A stretch of DNA of 9,988 nucleotides from IDS-8 sp035304285. GTDB taxonomy: Bacteria; Pseudomonadota; Gammaproteobacteria; Steroidobacterales; Woeseiaceae. Below, one piece after another: positions 5,485 to 9,988 of the stretch. Location: positions 1-9,988 of the forward strand of contig DATGQI010000215.1 of NCBI GenBank assembly GCA_035304285.1, given 5' to 3'. Position 1 is the first letter of the stretch, and every line of letters begins with the position of its first letter. Below the pieces are notes generated by a model, which ran no database searches, was not told the origin of the DNA, and was given only the letters and a program-made list of their open reading frames with translations. A program made the position numbers and the translations under genes.

Positions 5485-7542
5485 ATGCAAATCAGGTTCT
5501 TGTTCGTGGTTCTTGCGGTAACACTTACAGGGTGTGACCAGCCAACGGTGGACGAACAGGAGCAGGTTACAGGTTCGCAGGCGGAACCGGCAGTGATCCC
5601 GGGCGCGTCCACGGCAGCCGTGGAAGAGGGGGCCATCGTCAACGCTGCCTTCTGGAAGAACCCGGCGGCAGGTAAGCCGAACCTGATCCTCGGGGCCGTC
5701 GGAAGCGGCGGCATAGACTTTTACACTCCCGGCGGAGACCGCGCGGGCAACTTCCGCGACGTGCAGGCTGGCTTCGTGAACGTGGTCGATGGCGTCTCGC
5801 TCGCAGGACAAACAGCGCCCCTGGTCGTCGTGTACGACAGCGATTCGTCCACGATAAGAGCATACAGGTTGAACAGCGACACGCTGCAACTCGATGACGT
5901 CATGCAAGAGCCGATCCCGGTAAGCGACGAACTCACCGGCATGTGCCAGTACTCGAGCGCGCTATCCGGCAGTAACTATCTTTTCGCCGCGACGGACAGT
6001 GGCTTCACATATCAATACGAACTGTTCGCGAGAGGAGACGGCATCGCCGGACAGCTCCTCCGTACGATACCGACCGGCAAGGACTCGGGCTTCTGCGCCG
6101 TCGATGACAGGACCGGTATGCTCTACATCAGCGAAGAAGGCATGGGCATCTGGCGACTCGGCGCGGAACCCGAGAGCGACACGGTGCGCGAGCCGGTCGA
6201 CCTGCGCGCGCCCTGGGGAGCCTTGAGCGACGACATCAAGGGTATCGCCGTCTACAACGGTGATGGCGCTTCCTGGCTGGTGGCGGCCGACGTCGGTGAA
6301 AGCCGCCTCGCCGTATACCGCCTGACGGACCTGGAGGCAGTCGGCACGATAACGGTTGAGGGACTTGCGGAAGCCGAGGGCATCGCCGCAACGAGCTCCG
6401 CGTTCGGCGAGTACCCGCAGGGACTCCTTGCGATCGCCGACGAAGACGAAAGCGACGGTGCGACCGATCTCAAGCTCGTGCCGTGGGACGCCTTTGCCGA
6501 AGCGCTCGGATTGGACACGAGGGATGCGACTGTGCCCAGCACAACCGGCGCACCCGCCGTGGTGAGGCCAACCGTCGAGACAGAACCCGTCGCAACCTTC
6601 GGCGATGCGGCAGACGACCCCGCAATCTGGGTCCACCCGACAAATCCGGAGCGAAGCCTGGTAATCGGCACCAACAAGAAGCGCGGGCTTGACGTCTACG
6701 ACCTCGAAGGGCGCACCGTGCAAACGCTGCCGGACGGCAACATGAACAACGTCGACCTCCGCTATGACTTCCCGCTCGGCGGAGAACAGGTCGCGCTGGT
6801 CACCGCGAGCAACCGCAGCAAGGACAGCATTTCTGTCTACAAGGTCGACCAGGATGCCTTGCAGCTCGTCGAAGTGGCCGACGGCATCATCCCGACCGGC
6901 TTCATCGACCCCTACGGTCTCTGCATGTACAGGAGCGCCGCCACAAGCGAGTACTACGTCTTCATCAACGAAGGCGGCGAGGGCAACTTCCGCCAGTGGC
7001 GACTGTTCGACAACGGACAGGGCCGCGTGAGCGCGGAGCTGGTGCGGGAATTTCCCGTCGGTTCGCAAACCGAGGGCTGCGTCGCCGACGACGAACTCGG
7101 CTTCCTCTACGTCGGCGAAGAAAACGAGGCGCTCTGGAAATACTCGGCCGAACCCGATGCGGGCACCGACAGGGTCATGATCGACTCCACCGGCGATGAC
7201 GGCGGCCTCGATGCCGACGTCGAAGGTCTTGCCCTCTGGATCGGCGAGAACGGCACCGGTTATCTCATCGCCTCCAACCAGGGCGCCGACAACTACGCCG
7301 TCTACCGCCGCGAGGGCGACAACGAATACATCGGCCACTTCCACATCATCGCCAACCCCGAACTTGGGCTGGACGGCGCCTCCGAAACCGACGGCCTCGA
7401 AGTCACCAGCGCAGCTCTCGGCGACCGCTATCCCGCCGGCCTCCTTGTCGTACAGGACGGCCGCAACATCGCACCGGAAGAACCGCAGAACTTCAAGTTC
7501 GTCTCATGGCAGGACGTCGCACAGGCGCTGCGACTCGAATAG
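5485..7542 (+). CDS. Dual-domain beta-propeller phytase lipoprotein (3-phytase family)
   Basis: This is a 685-residue lipoprotein: the lipobox LTGC ends at Cys17, with Asp at +2, a residue that favours inner-membrane retention in enterics. Beta-propeller phytases are calcium-dependent enzymes removing phosphates from myo-inositol hexakisphosphate. The C-terminal domain (about 365-685) has the hallmark motifs: DAADDPAIW (374-382), NKKRGL (397-402), NNVDLRY (421-427), EGCVADDELGFLYVGEE (530-546) and DADVEGL (576-582). The N-terminal domain (about 45-345) repeats the fold (GFCAVDDRTGMLYISEEGMGIW, 202-223) but lacks DDPAIW and NNVDLRY and has DDIKG where the other has DADVEG, so it is probably catalytically weak or inactive. 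Such incomplete-plus-complete pairs are known in this family, and the N-terminal half may bind or pre-process substrate. GGGGGAA lies close upstream of the ATG. It is divergent from the transporter/kinase/phosphatase run. Confidence 0.92.
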   Translation: MQIRFLFVVLAVTLTGCDQPTVDEQEQVTGSQAEPAVIPGASTAAVEEGAIVNAAFWKNPAAGKPNLILGAVGSGGIDFYTPGGDRAGNFRDVQAGFVNVVDGVSLAGQTAPLVVVYDSDSSTIRAYRLNSDTLQLDDVMQEPIPVSDELTGMCQYSSALSGSNYLFAATDSGFTYQYELFARGDGIAGQLLRTIPTGKDSGFCAVDDRTGMLYISEEGMGIWRLGAEPESDTVREPVDLRAPWGALSDDIKGIAVYNGDGASWLVAADVGESRLAVYRLTDLEAVGTITVEGLAEAEGIAATSSAFGEYPQGLLAIADEDESDGATDLKLVPWDAFAEALGLDTRDATVPSTTGAPAVVRPTVETEPVATFGDAADDPAIWVHPTNPERSLVIGTNKKRGLDVYDLEGRTVQTLPDGNMNNVDLRYDFPLGGEQVALVTASNRSKDSISVYKVDQDALQLVEVADGIIPTGFIDPYGLCMYRSAATSEYYVFINEGGEGNFRQWRLFDNGQGRVSAELVREFPVGSQTEGCVADDELGFLYVGEENEALWKYSAEPDAGTDRVMIDSTGDDGGLDADVEGLALWIGENGTGYLIASNQGADNYAVYRREGDNEYIGHFHIIANPELGLDGASETDGLEVTSAALGDRYPAGLLVVQDGRNIAPEEPQNFKFVSWQDVAQALRLE

Positions 7543-7659
7543 GACTCCGTTTGACCTGCAACGTTACGTATGTGTCGCTGGCGTGAAGGTCAGCGAGCAT
7601 TATTCATGAACATGTAAAGTTGGGAGGCGGTACGGAGCCCCGGCGGGTGGGAGGCCTGT

Positions 7660-7825
7660 TTAGCCCGGAAATCTCACCGGTTCGCGGTTTCTCGCTTGCC
7701 CTTTGTCCGCACAGCGACTTTTCCTCACTCGGAAATACACTCGGGTATTCCGCTCGATCGGAAAATCCGCTGTGCGAACAAATGGCTGCCCGAGAATCCC
7801 GCGAACCGATGAGATTCCGGGCTAA
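7660..7825. repeat. Nested 166-base imperfect hairpin inside element A
   Basis: The ends TTAGCCCGG (7660-7668) and CCGGGCTAA (7817-7825) are complementary, and the complementarity continues inward with gaps and mismatches (GGTTCGCG with CGCGAACC; GCACAGCG with CGCTGTGC) almost to the centre. Element B has only about five bases here, so this looks like a separate palindromic element inserted in the left stem of A. Confidence 0.75.
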
Positions 7826-7827
7826 GA

Positions 7828-7880
7828 CCGCCGTAAACCCATCCATGGAGGCTTTGCGCGAACATCCCTGTTCGCGACAA
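7828..7880 (-). repeat. Double-hairpin core of element A
   Basis: This is the 53-base core, oriented on the minus strand. Read on that strand it begins TTGTCGCGAACAGGGATG and forms two adjacent hairpins. It differs from the other three cores at 7849 and 7868. The first change leaves a G·U pair on the minus strand; the second makes the first hairpin read ACAGGGATGT. Confidence 0.75.
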
Positions 7881-8054
7881 TCCTGGTCAGGCCTCCCACC
7901 CGCCAGACCTCCGCACTCCAGACGTCGTCGCGTGTTCATGAATAATGCTGATCGACGTGATCGCACTGCCCGCGCTCGTAGGAAGGTGCGCGCGATTCTT
8001 CATCGTGAGCCGTCGCTCAACGCAAAGTATCCAGACGCACCACCAACGTTTGCA

Positions 8055-8246
8055 GCACGCAGCACACATGAACACGCCGGCCCCAGCATAGGAGTCGTGG
8101 ACGGGGAAGGGAGGCCTTTCAGGATTGTCGCGAACATGGATGTTCGCGCAAAGCCCCCATGGATGGGTTTACGGCGGTCCTGAAAGGCCTCCCTTCCCCG
8201 GCCGCGGCTCCGCACCACAGGTCCCACTCTCATGTGTGCTGCGTGC
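8055..8246. repeat. Palindromic element C (192 bases)
   Basis: The terminal inverted repeats GCACGCAGCACACATGA (8055-8071 and inverted at 8230-8246) are perfect over 17 bases. Perfect 23-base arms (8102-8124 and 8178-8200; CGGGGAAGGGAGGCC...) enclose the 53-base core (8125-8177), which is in the opposite orientation to element A. Bases 8090-8216 are identical to 9862-9988. Confidence 0.85.
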
Positions 8247-8398
8247 CGCGCAAACCTCACAACCAACGAACCACCCCCCTCCATTCACGTGTGCTGCGTG
8301 TGCCGCGCAAACCTCACAATCAACGAACCACCACCCTCCATTCACGTGTGCTGCGTGTGCCGCGCAACCCCGCAATCAACGAAGGACCATCCTCACAT
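8230..8398 (+). repeat. Three tandem 55-57-base repeats at the right end of unit 1
   Basis: Copies begin at 8230, 8285 and 8342. Each starts TCA[T/C]GTGTGCTGCGTG, continues through CCGCGCAA and CAACGAA, and ends in a C-rich stretch; the third is more diverged. The first copy contains the right terminal repeat of element C, so the element's end has been amplified. Cys/Pro-rich reading frames here are by-products of the repeat, and it is not a CRISPR array, since there are no unique spacers. Confidence 0.85.
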
Positions 8399-8511
8399 TA
8401 ACGCGCGTTGCCTTCGGTTAAGCGAAGGATATGTGACGCATTCAGTATGCCCCTGCCCTTAGGTCCGACAGAATAGTCACGTTTTGTGCGTAAGGATCGA
8501 AAGGTACAGGG
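8399..8511 (+). promoter_or_regulatory. Leader region of the 8512 gene
   Basis: This region must hold the promoter for the following gene if it is transcribed alone. It contains a small hairpin, CCTTCG (8411-8416) with CGAAGG (8423-8428), and a poor -35/-10-like pair TTGCCT (8408-8413) and TATGTG (8430-8435) at 16-base spacing that overlaps the hairpin. The Shine-Dalgarno is weak (AAGG about 11 bases upstream). Nothing decisive is visible. Confidence 0.25.
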
Positions 8512-9480
8512 ATGAGGAATCTGCTGATCTGGGCCTGCCTGCTCGGCGTGATCGGGTACTTCGGCTCCAAGTTCTACCTGCATGACAAGGTGAGCCGGAA
8601 CCTCGACACGGTTCTCGCAGCGGCGCAGCCGTATGTTGACGTTGAGTACGAAGACGTCAGCTCGACCCTGTCCGGGACGCTGAGCATCGACGGCATCACC
8701 GCGCAAGTGGCGGGATTCTCGGACCCGGTGCGAATTGAAAGCGTCAGCATAGTGACGCCAGGTTATTTTCACCTGCTGGGACTCGCCGGCATCGGCGGCG
8801 ACAAACCCGGCGACTTCGAAATTCCGGAGGCGCTGGGCATCGCGTTCGACGGCATCAGCGTTGCAGTGGATGCTGATTTCATGAACGTGATCGAGGAAGC
8901 GCGGAAGGCGCAGTACGGATCTCGGGATGCGGCAGACCCGGCTTCGCAATGCGTGGGGAAGAACGGTTTCTCGGCCGATACGCTCAAGCGGCTCGGTTAC
9001 GACAGTCTGGTTGTCGACGCAGCAGTCGGCTACCGCAAGGAAAGTGGTCGGCTGGTGTTCGATTTCTCGACGGACATCGAGGATATGTACGACATGGCCG
9101 TCGCGCTCACGTTCGATGGTATGCCGACGCCGCAATCGGTCATGACCGGTTCGTTCCAGCCGCGCCTCGTCAAAGGACGGATGGAGTACGTCGACCGTTC
9201 GCTCGAGGAGCGGGTCATGAAACTCTGCACCGAAACGGAAGGATTGCCGGCCGAGACGGTCATCGCCGCCAGGGTTGACGCCTTCCAGGCGGTCGCGTCC
9301 ACCAACGAGATCGAGTTCGACGAATACGTCATCGACCCCTACCTGGAGTTCCTCAACGGCGGCAAGCAACGTTTCGTCATTACTGCGCAGCCGCTCGAAC
9401 CGGTAAACCTCACGCAACTCGGCTTATACAAGCCAAGCGACGTGCCGGCGTTACTGAACCTGACCGCAGAAGCCCTCTAG
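8512..9480 (+). CDS. Membrane-anchored protein of unknown function
   Basis: This is a 322-residue protein I do not recognise. Residues 4-22 are a hydrophobic signal anchor (LLIWACLLGVIGYFGSKFY) without a lipobox, so the rest is probably periplasmic. The body is rich in beta-prone segments; STLSGTLSIDGITAQV (51-66) followed by an amphipathic strand pattern is reminiscent of AsmA-like or DUF945-like periplasmic proteins, only a loose resemblance. Two cysteines (147 and about 237) could form a disulfide. The plus-strand frame is preferred over a 339-residue minus-strand frame because the latter is uniformly Arg/His/Asp-rich with no plausible domain. It stands alone, bracketed by the two composite repeat units, and has no visible link with the phytase locus. 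Confidence 0.75.
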   Translation: MRNLLIWACLLGVIGYFGSKFYLHDKVSRNLDTVLAAAQPYVDVEYEDVSSTLSGTLSIDGITAQVAGFSDPVRIESVSIVTPGYFHLLGLAGIGGDKPGDFEIPEALGIAFDGISVAVDADFMNVIEEARKAQYGSRDAADPASQCVGKNGFSADTLKRLGYDSLVVDAAVGYRKESGRLVFDFSTDIEDMYDMAVALTFDGMPTPQSVMTGSFQPRLVKGRMEYVDRSLEERVMKLCTETEGLPAETVIAARVDAFQAVASTNEIEFDEYVIDPYLEFLNGGKQRFVITAQPLEPVNLTQLGLYKPSDVPALLNLTAEAL

Positions 9481-9528
9481 CAATCGCGGCGATCGATCGC
9501 AGCAGCGACAGTTTCTGGGACCTCGGCG

Positions 9529-9720
9529 AGCATCATTCATGAACAGGTGAAGTTGGGAGGTGGTGCGGAGCCCCGGCGGGTAGGAGACCTGCCCAGGACC
9601 GCCGTAAACCCATCCATGGGGGCTTTGCGCGAACATCCATGTTCGCGACAATCCTGGTCAGGTCTCCTACCCACCAGACCTCCGCACTCCAGACGTCATC
9701 GCGTGTTCATGAATAATGCT
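9529..9720. repeat. Palindromic element B (192 bases)
   Basis: The terminal inverted repeats (9529-9545 and 9704-9720) match element A's with one mismatch. A GTGCGGAG/CTCCGCAC stem (9563-9570 and 9680-9687) comes next, then a 24-base arm (9575-9598 with 9652-9675) with two mismatches, around the core (9599-9651). This appears to be the uninterrupted form of element A. Confidence 0.82.
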
Positions 9721-9826
9721 GATCAACGTTGGTCGCACTGCTCGCGCTCGTGCGAACGCAGCGCCGTCTTCATCGTAGTCTCATCGCTCGACGCGACGTA
9801 TCCGAAACGTGTCACGAACGTATCCA

Positions 9827-9988
9827 GCGCGCAGCACACATGAACGCGCCAACGTTCACACAGGAGTCGTGGACGGGGAAGGGAGGCCTTTCAGGATTGT
9901 CGCGAACATGGATGTTCGCGCAAAGCCCCCATGGATGGGTTTACGGCGGTCCTGAAAGGCCTCCCTTCCCCGGCCGCGGCTCCGCACC
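9827..9988. repeat. Palindromic element D (truncated by window end)
   Basis: The left terminal repeat GCGCGCAGCACACATGA (9827-9843) differs from element C's by one base. Arms at 9874-9896 and 9950-9972 and the core at 9897-9949 are identical to element C. By comparison with C the element should end about 30 bases beyond the window. Confidence 0.82.

Larger units (their letters stand above)
7596..7949. repeat. Palindromic element A (354 bases, carrying a nested hairpin)
   Basis: The 17-base terminal inverted repeats AGCATTATTCATGAACA (7596-7612 and, inverted, 7933-7949) are perfect. Inside them a perfect 17-base arm pair, GGCGGGTGGGAGGCCTG (7642-7658) and its complement (7888-7904), encloses the core (7828-7880) and a nested 166-base hairpin (7660-7825). 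The core differs from those of B, C and D at two positions. It is a MITE-like or REP-like non-coding element with no transposase. Confidence 0.8.
7594..8246. repeat. Composite palindromic repeat unit 1 (elements A and C)
   Basis: This unit begins 51 bases after the phytase stop. It is made of element A (7596-7949), a 105-base spacer (7950-8054) and element C (8055-8246). The whole arrangement, including the spacer (for example GCACTGC-CGCGCTCGT and TCTTCATCGT), is repeated in the same orientation at 9527 onward, about 48 bases after the next plus-strand stop. The reading frames across it come from repeats and are not credible genes. Apart from repeats I see nothing in the 7543-8229 stretch. 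Confidence 0.75.
9527..9988. repeat. Composite palindromic repeat unit 2 (elements B and D, cut by window end)
   Basis: This is a second copy of unit 1 in the same orientation: element B (9529-9720), a 106-base spacer alignable with 7950-8054, and element D (from 9827). Homology with unit 1 starts at GCGAGCAT (7594 and 9527), giving a sharp left boundary. There are no credible genes in 9481-9988. Confidence 0.75.

Noticed and set aside
5962..7344. Minus-strand 460-residue open frame
   Set aside because: It is antisense to the phytase, an artefact of GC-rich codon use; the phytase motifs on the plus strand are unambiguous.
7620..8183. Plus-strand 187-residue open frame across the repeat unit
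   Set aside because: It spans palindromic arms and a nested hairpin, and part of it recurs in unit 2. The open frame is explained by the repeats.
8230..8398. Possible CRISPR array
   Set aside because: There are three whole-unit tandem copies of 55-57 bases with no constant-repeat/variable-spacer structure and no cas genes.
8125..8462. Short Cys/Pro-rich frames (CVLRVPRKPHNQ type)
   Set aside because: The periodic peptide is simply the translated tandem repeat; no ribosome binding site or family resemblance.
8398..9417. Minus-strand 339-residue open frame
   Set aside because: It is antisense to the 8512 gene. Its composition is that of a shadow frame, whereas the plus frame has a signal anchor and normal composition.

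Overview
The window is GC-rich, densely coding proteobacterial DNA. Lipoprotein signals, an OPA-family transporter resembling enterobacterial UhpC, an SSS-type sodium symporter and REP-like palindromes all point to a Gammaproteobacterium, probably an environmental one. That placement is inference; there is no rRNA or phylogenetic marker gene here.

Left two thirds (about 1-7542): an apparent phosphate and polyol scavenging locus. Four genes on the minus strand read leftward from about 5308: an organophosphate:phosphate antiporter-like MFS protein, a PfkB-family sugar/polyol kinase, a lipoprotein metallophosphatase whose start overlaps the kinase stop by 4 bases, and a sodium:solute symporter. 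Divergent from them, across a 176-base intergenic region with a perfect TATAAT box and a GC-rich leader hairpin, lies a 685-residue lipoprotein with two beta-propeller phytase-type domains. The model I infer is this: the phytase and the phosphatase strip phosphate from phytate or similar phosphoesters outside the cytoplasm, the symporter imports the freed polyol or sugar, the kinase re-phosphorylates it, and the MFS protein handles partly dephosphorylated organophosphates. The kinase carries features recalling myo-inositol kinases, which makes inositol the leading candidate substrate, unproven.

Right third (about 7543-9988): one gene for a membrane-anchored protein of unknown function (8512-9480). 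It is bracketed by two directly repeated composite palindromic units (about 7594-8246 and 9527 to beyond the window end). Each unit starts about 50 bases after the stop codon of a plus-strand gene. Each consists of two related, oppositely oriented elements separated by a homologous spacer of about 105 bases. Every element has 17-base terminal inverted repeats, long perfect or near-perfect stem arms, and a 53-base double-hairpin core whose two loops read UGGA on one strand. Arm sequences differ between elements but stay self-complementary, including two compensatory base-pair changes. One copy carries a nested 166-base hairpin. One unit is followed by three tandem 55-57-base repeats of its own end. 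No transposase, integrase, tRNA, rRNA or CRISPR array is seen.
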